Notes under the pieces: model-generated
What the model was told of the DNA's origin: nothing
Databases searched by the model: none
The model's input: only the letters and a program-made list of their open reading frames with translations
Shown: one piece after another, positions 49,634 through 59,820 of the stretch
Numbering within the stretch: position 1 is the stretch's first letter
How the letters are laid out: the number at the start of each line of letters is the position of its first letter
Source: Salvia splendens
Taxonomy: Eukaryota; Streptophyta; Magnoliopsida; Lamiales; Lamiaceae
Direction: 5' to 3'
Length of the DNA stretch: 64,000 nucleotides
NCBI RefSeq assembly: GCF_004379255.2
Contig: NC_056036.1
Span: 38,268,076 to 38,332,075 of the forward strand
Translations under genes and position numbers: made by a program

Positions 49634-50255
49634 TGATGGATCCGCGAATTTCTGATGTTAGTAAATGCTGGTAGAGAACAAAGACTACGACACAAAGAAT
49701 TTACGTGGTTCGATTTACTGAAGTAAATCTACGTCCACGGGAAGAAGGGAGGGCAAGATTGTATTGCTTGATCTGGGATTACAGCTTACAACACAGACTT
49801 GCTATATGATATTTTATCTCTAGAGAGCTTAACCTTTTTCTATCTGATCTAAGTTCTATTTATACATTGAACTAAGATCGTGGCTTGCATCACCACTAAT
49901 GATGGTTGTGGATGTCGTGGAGGTCATGGCCTAAGATCGTGGATGTAGCGTAGGTCATGGCCTACGATCGTGGCCTGAGTTGACACCACGTGGTAGTGGG
50001 TGTGTTGGAAGTTGTGGAAATCCTGTATGGGTCCACTAACTCCTTGTTCGGTCGAATGCTGAGACCGAACTGCTTTGGTTGCCGATCTGAGAGTAGAGCT
50101 TGATGCCGACCTGAGAGCAGAGCTTGATTGGTTGGCTTTTACCGAGCTGTAGGCTGAGGCCGAACTCTTTGGTAATGCCGAACTCATACTCTTCCTTGGG
50201 CTTTGGGCTGATGGGCCGTCATTGCTGTTGGGCTTGTTTAGTACGCACCCCATCA
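49634..50255 (-). repeat. 3' LTR of the Tat element
   Basis: 622 bp, identical to the other LTR except for one base. It begins TGATGGGGTGCG on the minus strand. The 110-codon frame inside it on the minus strand is incidental. Confidence 0.95.
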
Positions 50256-50272
50256 CTACCCCCCCCGAAGGG
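50256..50272 (-). other. Polypurine tract of the Tat element
   Basis: On the minus strand CTTCGGGGGGGGTAG stands immediately before the 3' LTR, in the place where plus-strand DNA synthesis is primed. Confidence 0.75.
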
Positions 50273-50419
50273 CGAAGTGAATCACTTCGGCAAAGTGAGT
50301 CACTTCGGCATTCTGGATAAAGGCAAGGGGGAGGCTGATGTCAGGGGACGTGCCTTGCATTAAATGCGACAGTAAAATCCGGCCGTTGAATCCTGAAAAG
50401 GTGGGATTCGAAACGGTGC

Positions 50420-50580
50420 TACGATTTTGAAATCTTCGCCGAATCTGATAAATACCTCCTTTCTTCATCATTGAAGCACTTTTGCGACTGCTTCTTCTGC
50501 ACTCTCTCTTTTTTGCGAAAATTCTCTCTCCGCTTTCAAGAATTTCTTCAGACTTTCTTCACCTTCAAAAAGTAAGAAAA
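50420..50580 (+). promoter_or_regulatory. Probable promoter and leader of the antisense gene
   Basis: A TATA-like CTGATAAATACC lies near 50445, followed by a pyrimidine-rich leader (CTTCTTC/CTCTCTC) up to the ATG at 50581. An upstream in-frame ATG at 50482 would add 33 residues. The sequence shows a plausible but unproven promoter. Confidence 0.4.
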
Positions 50581-52456
50581 ATGTCTTCTTCTTCTTCTTC
50601 GGAGTCGGGTAGCGGTAGGAGAGGCGGTAAGGGGTCTTCTGGCCGGAAAGAGTCCGGGGAGAAGACCGTAGAGTATTTCCATAGTATTTTGAGTAAGGAT
50701 ACTGTGATATCCCTACCCGAAAAATACTTTTTTCCTGGGGGGAAGGCGGTGGTACCTGACGGTGATCATAGGGCTGACTCCCCGCCGGAGGGTTACGCCA
50801 CCGTGTACGAGGCCTGCTTAGAATGCGGGCTTCGTTTCCCTCTCCCTTCTGCCTTTATAGATTTACTAGATTTTTTTCAGCTTCCTTTAGGCCAGGTGAC
50901 TCCGAACTCTTGGAGGCACTTGTCGGCCTTCGCTGCCGAACTCCGTAAGTTAGGGAGGGATTTGTCTTTGAAGGCGATCCTTAAATTCTTTCAATTTAAG
51001 AGGAAGGGGTCTTGGTTTTACTTGATCCCTGTACAGCCCTTTAGGGCCTTTTGTAAAACGAAGTGGCCGAAGTGGCAAAACCGCTTCTTCTACTATGATA
51101 GGACCGCGGCTCCTAGTTTTCCCTGGAGAGGGCCGAAGTCCGTTATCCGTCATCCTCGGCCTGAACCGTTGGACGAGCTCGATGGCGAGCTCAACAAGAT
51201 TCCCATAGTTAGGAAACAATACACGGAGTCTGAGCTCGTCAAGGGCGACGTCGTGTTCGACATCTCGTCTTCGGACGAAGAGGCCGAGGGTGAGGATTTC
51301 TCTTTATCTTTATGCTCTACTGCTTTAACGAAGAAAATCTGACTTTGTTGTTTTTTTTTTTTTTTTTTTTTTTTACAGTGAACTTGCTGAATAAGGCTAT
51401 CCGAAAGTCCTCCGAGCTTGTGGAGCCGGAGAGGCAGAGAGTCCCTCGCTCGGCGTCTGAAGCCGAGAAGAATCCGAAGAGGCAAAGAACCTCTTCTTCG
51501 GATCCGAAAGAGCCGGAGCCGTGTTCGGCTAAAGGGAAGGGGAAATTTCATGAGTCCCCAAGAGTGCCGGGGAAAGACCTGGTCATCTCCGAGGTGGTTG
51601 CAGACATCCCGGAACACGTCCCTGAGCCTTTTCAATGGCCGACGAATTTTGTGGAGGTAAGCTTTCTGACTTGGCTTCTTTTCCACATTTTTTGATGGCC
51701 ATTCTGTTGAGTTTTTTCCTTGTTCATCTTCAGAGAGCCAAGCTCGTCTCCGTGGAGCTCTCCAAAGCATCCCACGACTACGAGGAGATGCAGAAGAAGT
51801 TGCATCTTGCTCGTAGTCTGGCCGAACAGGCTGAGGCCAAATTTGAGAGGGCCCGAGCTGCTAGGATCTCGGCTCAGGATGAAGCCCGGTCAGCCAAAAA
51901 CCAGCTCATCATCCTGCAAGAGCAGACGAAGCACCGGGAGGCTCAGAAGGAGGCTGCCGCCGTGGCTGCCCAGGGGGAGGCTCTCCGTGTTTACACGGAG
52001 AAACTCTTTTTGAGCAGCCAGTTCTCGGCCTTTGTCGGTAGTCTGGTAAGGCTAATTACCGATAAGGGCGAGCAGGGGGCCGACGTCGTGCTGCCTCTGT
52101 ACAGCCGAGAGATAGCAGCTCGGCTTCAGAATCTGCCGCTCCTTGAGGAGCTCGCTTCATCCTCGGTCCTGCTTTCTGCAGACCGAGTCCGGAGTTGTCG
52201 AGCTGATCGGGACGAGAACCTGGAGGCTATCTTTGCCTCCGTGGGACCCGTTTCACCTGCTTCGACTTACAACGGAGAGGGTGAGGCCGAGCCGCTGGAG
52301 CAGGAGGCCGAAGTCGAGCGGGCCGGGCATCCGGAGAAGGAAGCCGATCAGGAGGCGGAGGCGAGGCCGGCAGGATGCGAGGCCGAGGCTGAGGTAGCTC
52401 AGGAGAAAGAAGCTGAACCAGACCGAGGAGCCGGAGACGAAGCTGGCGGAGTATGA
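50581..52456 (+). CDS. Antisense spliced gene of the Tat element, Transposase_28-type domain
   Basis: Three exons (50581-51289, 51379-51656, 51734-52456) with GT..AG introns join in frame to 569 residues. The first intron ends in a 30-base T run before ACAG. The N-terminus is Ser/Gly-rich (MSSSSSSESGSG). Residues about 45-190 match the 'putative gypsy type transposon' family (PF04195, Transposase_28): PPEGYATVYEACLECGLRFP, FFQLPLGQVTPNSWRHL, then FKRKGSWFYLIP and WQNRFFYY. The middle is a charged linker (EPERQRVPRSASEAEK). The last exon is a long coiled coil (EEMQKKLHLARSLAEQAEAK) ending in an acidic Glu/Ala repeat. It runs opposite to gag-pol, between pol and the 3' LTR. Such antisense frames are known in Tat elements; their function is not. 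It could continue into the next frame (see 52659). Confidence 0.8.
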
Positions 52457-52658
52457 TTTCGTCTCCCTTCTCTTAGTCTAGTTTCTTCCTTGTAAAATGG
52501 CCTTGAAGCCCTCATAGTGTAAAAAATTTTCCTTGTGAATGAAAAATTCTCTACACTTGTCTTCGTATAGCTTTTCGTACTCGCCTTTATTCCTGTTGTA
52601 TTTTACTATCTGCTCGGTACAGCTGCCGAACTAATATAGCTGCTTTGTACTCAAGGAG

Positions 52659-53444
52659 ATGGAGATACTTCACTGGAAACGGCTGTACTCTTCGGCTTTA
52701 GACGAAGCTGAGAAAAGAGCTATAGCCGATCAGACGAAGAATGACGAGCTTCTGGCTCGTTTAGTGAAGCTGGAGGCCGATAATAAGGACTTAGAGTCCG
52801 ATAAGAAGGATCTGGAGGCCGAGCTGAATACGACCATTGCTGAGAGGACTGCGTACGAGGATTACATCCGTGTGCGCGGGGGAGTGACCATATCAGATGT
52901 TCAGAGTCGAGTTGACGAACTGTGGGAGGAATATCATGTACTCCGGAGGAACAATGCGCTGGAGAGCTCGGCTTGCCAACAAGTTGTGAAATCATTACGG
53001 CGCTGGGCTTCTCGGTACGACATCATTCTTTCCCGGCGTCCCTCAATCGAGAGATTCCTTAGGCATTTCCCGCCAACAGATGCTCGCACTCCAGATCAAG
53101 CCTCTGGTTCCCTTGTTCAAAATCCTACTCCAAGTCAACAACGAACTCCGGAACAGCCGGAAACGTCAAGACGAGAACGGGCTCAGGAGCAACCGGAATC
53201 GTCAAGACAGGGACGGACTGAAATTCGCCGAGGAGTTGTGACTATGAGCGAGCAAGATCAGCAGATGCTTATTGCAGAGACTCTTCATCGCCGAGGGGTT
53301 AGAGCTTCTGGGGCTCGCGGAAGAGGTGTTGGGTCGAGGATAACATCTCGTCGACCTGCTTATTCTTCATCTGCTCGGAACAACCGAACTCGGCTTCCAG
53401 AGGATTTTGCAGATAGGTGGCTTAACTTTAGCAACCGAGGATAG
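52659..53444 (+). CDS. Second antisense frame of the Tat element, coiled-coil protein
   Basis: 261 residues from MEILHWKRLYSSALDE. The first half is a heptad-rich coiled coil (LVKLEADNKDLESDKKDLEA). The second half is basic and low in complexity (QRTPEQPETSRRERAQEQ, GARGRGVGSRITSRRP), suggesting nucleic-acid binding. An AATAAA signal follows at 53514-53519. No known domain is recognised. It may be its own gene, or the last exon of the antisense gene: a donor GTATGA at 52451 and an AAG acceptor at 52652 would join them in phase. Two reading options remain open. Confidence 0.6.
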   Translation: MEILHWKRLYSSALDEAEKRAIADQTKNDELLARLVKLEADNKDLESDKKDLEAELNTTIAERTAYEDYIRVRGGVTISDVQSRVDELWEEYHVLRRNNALESSACQQVVKSLRRWASRYDIILSRRPSIERFLRHFPPTDARTPDQASGSLVQNPTPSQQRTPEQPETSRRERAQEQPESSRQGRTEIRRGVVTMSEQDQQMLIAETLHRRGVRASGARGRGVGSRITSRRPAYSSSARNNRTRLPEDFADRWLNFSNRG

Positions 53445-53589
53445 TAGAATAGTCCTTTGTAATGGCGTAATGCCTTCTCGTAGGGGAGCTGAATTGTCAG
53501 CCGAACGAGATTTAATAAATGAAATTTTTTCCTTTCGCTTTTATCACTGCTTACTTACAGTTCTGCGAAACAATTTCATCGTGCTCGTC

Positions 53590-54130
53590 ATCGGTCTTAT
53601 GAAGTGAGCTTCTTTGATCGGACTCGTATTTGGACTTTGAAGTAAGCTTCTTTGACCGGACTCGTCTTTGATCTTATGAAGGAAACTTCTTTGACCGGAC
53701 TTGGTTTGTGTTCTAATTTGGCGATTTTTGTCGCCGGGATCGAACTTTCCCTTGTCCTAATTCGGCGAGTTTTATCGCGTGGATCGGACTTTCCCAGTTA
53801 ACCGAAGTGGTCTTATGCAGTAAACCTCTTTGACTAGACATGGTCGTCCCCGGTCTTATGAGGTAAACTTCTTTGACCGAACTTGGTCGTCCTAATTCGG
53901 CGAGGTTTATCGCGTGGATCGGACTTTCCCTTATTGCAGTTCGTTTCAGACGAAGTGCTTATTTCTTAAGCCGAATTGTGGTCTTGTATCTTCCTGAGAA
54001 GCTTGGACTCACAGTCGTTGGCTTGTTGCAGTTCGTTTCAGACGGACTGCTTGTTAAGCTGAATTGTGGTCTTGTATCCTCCTTAGAAGCTTGGACTCAC
54101 AATAGTCTTTAATAATCGATCTAAAAAGGG
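53590..54130 (+). repeat. Degenerate tandem-repeat tract between pol and the antisense gene
   Basis: The phrase CTTCTTTGACCGGACTYG recurs at least four times (about 53608, 53647, 53687, 53868). TTYATCGCGTGGATCGGACTT recurs at about 53770 and 53908. A block of roughly 90 bp starting GTTCGTTTCAGACG occurs twice (about 53938 and 54030). No protein is encoded. Tat-type elements are known for a variable repeat-bearing region here, a documented seedbed of satellite DNA. Confidence 0.75.
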
Positions 54131-54354
54131 GATCAGTCTTTAAAGAACGATATACCTTGGTACCATTTGTAAGAGACGACAAGCACATAGAGACAAAACA
54201 CATAGAGAAAAAATGAAAAAGATGAAGGAAAAAAACTTTAAACTTTTTTTTTAAAAAACGACAAGTAAAAGGTACAAGTAAGAAACAAACAAATAAAAAC
54301 ATATACCCCTATGACCGAACTAGACACGAGACGGACTGACCGGACTTTTGTCTC

Positions 54355-57300
54355 TTACAAGTGGAACTTCTTGAGGTTGGAGACGTGCCATGTTCGGGGT
54401 ACTTGTTCTCCTGACATGTGAGTCAATTTATAAGACCCTTTGCCGAGGACTTCTGACACCCGATATGGACCCTCCCATGTGGGTTCGAGTTTGCCCAGCT
54501 TTTCTGCTCGGCTTACTTCGTTGTTTCTCAAGACGAGATCTCCCACTTGAAATTGAAGCTTTTTCACCCTTTGGTTATAATACCGGGCTACTTGCTCCTT
54601 ATACTTGGCTGCTTTTATGCACGCCAATTCTCTTCTTTCTTCGGCGAGATCTAGTTCTGCTCTCAGTCCGTCGTCATTCATTTCTGAGGAGAAATTTAGA
54701 GTTCGGGGACTGGGTACGCCGATCTCCACCGGAATTACGGCTTCAGTGCCGTACACCAGACTATACGGAGTTTCACCGTTGGAGGTTTTGGGTGTAGTTC
54801 GGTAGGACCATAGGACTTGAGGGAGATTTTCTACCCATTGTCCTTTGGCTTGTTCTAACCGAGCTTTTAACCCTTTCACCAGAATCCGGTTCGTTACTTC
54901 CGTTTGTCCGTTTGCTTGGGGATGAGAGACCGAAGTGAACCGCTGTTGAATGTTCAGCTCTTGGCACCAATTCTTGAACGTCTTGTCGGTGAACTGAGTC
55001 CCATTATCCGAGATGAGGATGTGGGGTATGCCAAATCGGCACACTATGTTCTTCCAGACGAAGTCCAATGCCTTTGAGCTCGTTATCGTAGCTAATGGTT
55101 CAGCCTCCACCCACTTCGTGAAGTAGTCCACGGCAACGATAAGGAATTTCATTTGCCGAGGAGCTTGAGGAAGTGGTCCCACTATGTCTATGCCCCATTG
55201 CATGAAAGGCCAAGGGCTTTGCATAGTGTATAGATCGGTCTGCGGCATCCTTGGGACATTTGCATGAATTTGGCACTTCGTACACTTCTTGACGAGCTGC
55301 ACTGCCTCTTGTACCATGGTTGGCCAATAATATCCCCATCTCAGAACTTTTTTAGCTAAAGCTCTGGCTCCGATGTGGCTACCGCACGATCCTTCATGAA
55401 CTTCTCTGAGGATGTAGTCCGTCTCTTCTGGTCCTACGCACCGCAATAACGGCTGGAGGTAAGACTTTCTAAAGAGGACTCCTTCATGAAGTTCGTACCG
55501 AAGTGCTCGGCACGTGATCTTCCGAGCTTCTCTCTTATCCTCGGGCAATTGTCCTTGATCCAGATACTGCAAGATCGGCGTCATCCAGTTCGGCGAGCTG
55601 GATACTGAATGTACCTCGGCTTCATCAATGCTTCGATGCATTAATTCTTCCGCCTTTGAGCTCGGATCTGAGGCCAACTTACTTAAGGTATCTGCTCGGC
55701 TATTTTCCGCTCTGGGAATGCGGATTATCCGAAAATAGGAGAAACTTCGGCTGATGCTTTGCGCTTTGTCCAAATACTTCTTCATTCTCTCGTCACGAGC
55801 TTCACTTGTACCCAACATGTGATTTACTATGACTTGTGAATCACAATGGACTTTGAGAGATTTGACGAGCAGACTTTGCGCTAACTGGAGTCCGGCCAGG
55901 AGGGCTTCGTACTCGGCTTCATTATTAGTAGTGGGGAATAGGAACCGAAGTGAGTAGGTTACCTTGTGTCCGTCGGGAGCGACAAGTAGAATACCAGCTC
56001 CACTTCCCATCTTGTTTGAAGCTCCATCTACGAATCCGCTCCAGCAGTCCGGCGGCTCTACTTCGGATTCCAAGGGCTGTGCTAGTTCGGCATTGGCAGA
56101 ATTCTTCTGTTCGGCAATAACAGGAATTGCTTGATCGAACTTTGCTTCTGCAAGAAAATCTGCCAAGGCTTGTCCCTTGATGGCTTTCCGAGGTAGATAT
56201 TCAATTGTGTGCTCTCCCAACTCTATAGCCCACTTGGCGATTCTGCCTGATGCTTCTGGTTTGGTCAACACTTGCCGAAGTGGCAGATCAGTTAAGACGC
56301 ATACCTTGTGAGCATAGAAGTATGGCCGCAGTCTCCTTGCTGCATTTACTAATGCTAGAGCAATCTTTTCCAGAGGTTGATACCTGGTTTCTGGACCTCT
56401 TAATGCTCGGCTTGTAAAATAGATGGGAAGCTGCTTTAGGCCTTCTTCTCGTACAAGCACCGCGCTGATGGTTTGATCCGATGCCGCTAAGTATAAGAAT
56501 ATTACTTCGGCTTCGGTTGGAGCAGAGAGAATAGGAAGCTCGGCTAGATAACTTTTGAGCTCGTCAAAGGCCTTTTTCTGCTCGGCTCCCCACTCGAACT
56601 TTGGTGCCTTTTTCAACACCTTGAAGAACGGCAGTTGCTTTTCGGCTGCTTGGGAAAGGAATCGATTCAGTGCGGCTAGACATCCGGTTAGCCTTTGCAC
56701 GTCATGTATGGACTTCGGCATTGCCATGTTCTGAACGACTTGAACTTTTGAGGGGTTTGCCTTGAGTCCGTCCTTTGAAACCCAACAACCCAGAAACTTT
56801 CCCGAATCTACCAAAAAGGTACACTTTTGGGGATTAAGTTTGAGGTTGGCTTTCTTGAGCACGTTGAGAGTGGACTTGAGGTTGTGCTCGTACTCCGAAG
56901 TGCTTTTGCTTTTGACGACTATATCGTCAACATACACTTCGACCTCCTTTCCAATCAGGTGCCGAAAAAGCTTGTCTACCATCCTTTGATAAGTGGCTCC
57001 GGCATTCTTTAAACCGAATGGCATCTTTTTATAAGCGAAAATGCCGAAATCAGTAATGAAGGCCGTTTTTGAAGCGTCAATCTCATCCATTAAAACTTGA
57101 TGGTATCCTTTGTACAGATCAAGAAAACAAAAAATTTCAAAGCCTATCAAAGCTTCTACTTTTTTATCTATGTTCGGAAGGGGATAGCAATCTTTGGGAC
57201 AGTGCTTATTTAGATCGGTGAAATCTATGCACATCCGCCATCCTCCTTCCTTTTTCTTGATCATGACAGGATTGGCCACCCATGAAGGATACTTCACTTC

Positions 57301-57618
57301 GAATAACACATCCGCCTTCAATAATTGACGGACTTCGTCATGGATGACTTGACTTCGTTCTGCCGCAAAGAGTCTTTGCTTCTGTTTTATCGGCCGGACC
57401 GAAGGATCAATATTTAACCGATGAGTGATTACCTCGGGGGGCACTCCGGTCATGTCCAACGGAGACCATGCAAAGACGTCTTTATACTCCTTGAGGAGCT
57501 GGATGGTTTTTTCCCGAAGTAGAGGCGTTCCCGCGAAGCCGATCTTAACCGTTCTGGATGGATCGTCTTCGTACAGCTGAACTGTCATCGAATTCGGCTC
57601 CGGTATGACTTCGGTCAT
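54355..57618 (-). CDS. Tat element Pol: RT, RNase H, second RNase H, integrase
   Basis: 1087 residues from the first ATG, but the frame is continuous upstream with gag-pro across one UAG. Reverse transcriptase covers about residues 100-300, with YVDDIVVKSKS at about 229. A standard RNase H lies at about 365-490. A second, archaeal-type RNase H follows at about 525-650 (WSGFVDGASNKMGSGAGILL, TTNNEAEYEALLAGL), diagnostic of the Tat lineage. Integrase follows with the His-Cys finger (HIGARALAKKVL, CTKCQIHA) and the acidic triad (GIDIVGPLP, ISDNGTQF, QTEVTNRILV). The C-terminal part is basic (QRVKKLQFQVGDLVLRNNEV). No internal stop or shift is visible, so the enzyme could be active. Confidence 0.95.
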   Translation of the reverse strand: MTEVIPEPNSMTVQLYEDDPSRTVKIGFAGTPLLREKTIQLLKEYKDVFAWSPLDMTGVPPEVITHRLNIDPSVRPIKQKQRLFAAERSQVIHDEVRQLLKADVLFEVKYPSWVANPVMIKKKEGGWRMCIDFTDLNKHCPKDCYPLPNIDKKVEALIGFEIFCFLDLYKGYHQVLMDEIDASKTAFITDFGIFAYKKMPFGLKNAGATYQRMVDKLFRHLIGKEVEVYVDDIVVKSKSTSEYEHNLKSTLNVLKKANLKLNPQKCTFLVDSGKFLGCWVSKDGLKANPSKVQVVQNMAMPKSIHDVQRLTGCLAALNRFLSQAAEKQLPFFKVLKKAPKFEWGAEQKKAFDELKSYLAELPILSAPTEAEVIFLYLAASDQTISAVLVREEGLKQLPIYFTSRALRGPETRYQPLEKIALALVNAARRLRPYFYAHKVCVLTDLPLRQVLTKPEASGRIAKWAIELGEHTIEYLPRKAIKGQALADFLAEAKFDQAIPVIAEQKNSANAELAQPLESEVEPPDCWSGFVDGASNKMGSGAGILLVAPDGHKVTYSLRFLFPTTNNEAEYEALLAGLQLAQSLLVKSLKVHCDSQVIVNHMLGTSEARDERMKKYLDKAQSISRSFSYFRIIRIPRAENSRADTLSKLASDPSSKAEELMHRSIDEAEVHSVSSSPNWMTPILQYLDQGQLPEDKREARKITCRALRYELHEGVLFRKSYLQPLLRCVGPEETDYILREVHEGSCGSHIGARALAKKVLRWGYYWPTMVQEAVQLVKKCTKCQIHANVPRMPQTDLYTMQSPWPFMQWGIDIVGPLPQAPRQMKFLIVAVDYFTKWVEAEPLATITSSKALDFVWKNIVCRFGIPHILISDNGTQFTDKTFKNWCQELNIQQRFTSVSHPQANGQTEVTNRILVKGLKARLEQAKGQWVENLPQVLWSYRTTPKTSNGETPYSLVYGTEAVIPVEIGVPSPRTLNFSSEMNDDGLRAELDLAEERRELACIKAAKYKEQVARYYNQRVKKLQFQVGDLVLRNNEVSRAEKLGKLEPTWEGPYRVSEVLGKGSYKLTHMSGEQVPRTWHVSNLKKFHL

Positions 57619-57645
57619 TGCCTCTGACTCCGGCTGCTGTGATTG

Positions 57646-59757
57646 CTATGCTTGGTGGTGCCGATCTGACTGCTCGGCACTTCTAAGCGCAATTTGCAGA
57701 CATTCCTTTGCTCTCTTTTGGTCACCTCGGATGACCGCTATCCCTCCTTTAGTAGGGATCTTGATGGTGAGGTGATAAGTGGAGCAAATGGCCCGAACTG
57801 TGTTGAGCCAGTCTCTTCCCAGGATGACGTTGTACGGGGACCGAGCTTTCACCACGAAAAACTCAATCATCGTACTGGAGCTAGTAGGCGCTTTCCCCAC
57901 CGTGATCGGAAGGCTGATAATACCTTCAGGGCGGGTGTCCTCCTGGGCGAAGCTCTTCAGGGGAAGCGGAGCCGGACTGAGCCGAGCTGGGTCCACTTCT
58001 AGTTTGTCGAAGCACTCTTTAAAAAGAATGCTGACTGACGCTCCTGTATCCACAAACACCCTGTGGATCAGTTTGTTTGCCACTCCGGCTTGGATGACAA
58101 TGGCGTCTTGGTGAGGAGAGATGGCCGGGACGGGATCAGCATCCGAGAACGTAATCACTTCGTCCTGCTTCAGCCTTTTATGCGTTGGCTCCTCTCGATT
58201 GGAGCCTCTGCGCTCTGACTTCAGGGACGACTTGGTCTTCCCGGCAGGGAGAGCGTCAATAGTCTGGATTACTCCATCATATTGCGGCTCGTCATCGTCT
58301 TCGGGATCCGGCTGCCTTTTCGGATCCTGAGGAGCGCAGTTCGCACCTCTCTGCTTCTTATTCTTCTTTGACTGCTTGCTTTGGTATTTTTTCAATGTCC
58401 CTGCCCTCACAAGAACATCGATACCTGCAGCCAAGTTTCTGCACTCCTCAGTATCGTGACCGTGGTCTTGATGGTAGGAGCAGTAGTTATCCTGGGGTCG
58501 GCGCGCGGCTGATTTCGTCATCCGCTTTGGCTTTTCGAACAGGTCAGAGTGCAGTTCGAAAATTTCCGCTCTCGGCTTGTTCAGCGGTACGAACTGAGCG
58601 GGCGGCTTCTCGGGATTGAGACGGGGTCCCAATCTGTCTTGCACCGGAGTCCTTTGAATCCTTTCAAAAGGAGTTCGGCGAGGATGTCCCTGATCGCCAA
58701 AAGGAGTTCGGCGAGGATGTCCCTGATCGCTATGATCGGGCTTCCTCCTGTCTCCTCGGGATGAGCTGTCTAAAGACCGTTTGCGACGGTCAGCCTCATC
58801 GGCACGGGAGAACTGGTCCGCAATGTCCCACATCTCTTGAGCTGTTTGCGGACTGCATTCCACGAGCTTTCTGTAGAGAGCTCCGGGCAGGATTCCATTT
58901 TGGAATGCCGAAATGACAAGTAGATCGTTGAGATCATCTACTTGTAGGCATTCCTTGTGGAATCTCGTCATGAAGTCGCTGATCCTTTCGTCGCGACCTT
59001 GACGTATAGAAAGCAGCTGAGCCGAAGTGATCCGGGCTTCCGCTTTCTGAAAGAACCTCCTGTGGAAAGCATCCATTAGATCTCGGTAAGATCTAATGCT
59101 GCCTTGGGGGAGGCTATCGAACCACCTTCTCGCGTTCCCGATAAGCAGCTCGGGGAACAGCTTGCACATATGGACCTCATTGAGACCCTGGTTCGCCATG
59201 TTATACTGATAGCGTCCCAGGAAGTCATGAGGATCCACCAACCCATCATAAGTCATCGACGGAGTTCGGTAGTTCTGTGGAAGGGGAGTTCGGGTGATAT
59301 CGTCCGAGAACGGAGTCTTCAATGCTCCGTACATGGCGAACCCGACATCTCTTCGGTATGGAGGAGATGGAGATCTCCTGTGATTCCGGTACCGAGGAGG
59401 AACAGGAACATGTCGGGGTTGAGGATTCTTCTTCCTGGAAGACACGGCACTACTGCGGTAGTGACTTTCATGTCTGGATGAGGAAGGAGAATCCACCGTT
59501 TTCGTCTTCGGCTCTTGGCTCTTTTGCAGGAAGGCTAAGAACTCATCCTGCTTCTCAGCCAAGAACAGCTTGACAGCCTCATTCAAATCAGGCTGCTGGG
59601 AAGACTCGGTGTGTGGACCTTTTGAGCGGCTTGTTCCTTCATCGTGAAAACTGGAAGTAGATGTCTCCCGAGGCTGTTTTCCGGACCTGCGGGCTGGACT
59701 AGCTTCCTCATGGTTTTCACGAACGGTATTACGGGTAGTACGTGATCTGGTATGCAT
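57646..59757 (-). CDS. Tat element Gag-protease
   Basis: 703 residues from MHTRSRTTRNTVRENH. A basic, Ser-rich N-terminus precedes the retrotransposon Gag core at about 165-325 (GNARRWFDSLPQGSIRSYRD, FHRRFFQKAEARI). A zinc-knuckle-like CSYHQDHGHDTEEC lies at about 435, and the aspartic protease motif VFVDTGASVSIL at about 575. The frame ends in UAG at 57648-57646, followed by CAA UCA, and reopens in the same frame as pol. The capsid-like Gag packages the RNA; the protease cuts the polyprotein. The start follows the primer site by about 75 bases. Confidence 0.93.
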   Translation of the reverse strand: MHTRSRTTRNTVRENHEEASPARRSGKQPRETSTSSFHDEGTSRSKGPHTESSQQPDLNEAVKLFLAEKQDEFLAFLQKSQEPKTKTVDSPSSSRHESHYRSSAVSSRKKNPQPRHVPVPPRYRNHRRSPSPPYRRDVGFAMYGALKTPFSDDITRTPLPQNYRTPSMTYDGLVDPHDFLGRYQYNMANQGLNEVHMCKLFPELLIGNARRWFDSLPQGSIRSYRDLMDAFHRRFFQKAEARITSAQLLSIRQGRDERISDFMTRFHKECLQVDDLNDLLVISAFQNGILPGALYRKLVECSPQTAQEMWDIADQFSRADEADRRKRSLDSSSRGDRRKPDHSDQGHPRRTPFGDQGHPRRTPFERIQRTPVQDRLGPRLNPEKPPAQFVPLNKPRAEIFELHSDLFEKPKRMTKSAARRPQDNYCSYHQDHGHDTEECRNLAAGIDVLVRAGTLKKYQSKQSKKNKKQRGANCAPQDPKRQPDPEDDDEPQYDGVIQTIDALPAGKTKSSLKSERRGSNREEPTHKRLKQDEVITFSDADPVPAISPHQDAIVIQAGVANKLIHRVFVDTGASVSILFKECFDKLEVDPARLSPAPLPLKSFAQEDTRPEGIISLPITVGKAPTSSSTMIEFFVVKARSPYNVILGRDWLNTVRAICSTYHLTIKIPTKGGIAVIRGDQKRAKECLQIALRSAEQSDRHHQA

Positions 59758-59820
59758 TTTTTTGGGGTGGAAAAAGGGTCAAAAATTCGCTTTATCACAA
59801 ATTTTGTTCTCTGGTTCCCA

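Noticed and set aside
49924..50256. 110-codon minus-strand frame, repeated at 60124-60456
   Set aside because: It lies wholly inside the LTR, has Ser/Ala-biased low complexity, and appears twice only because the LTR is duplicated.
51150..51770. 206-codon minus-strand frame under the antisense gene
   Set aside because: Shadow of the + strand exons; it reads through the T-run intron as poly-Lys and has no domain.
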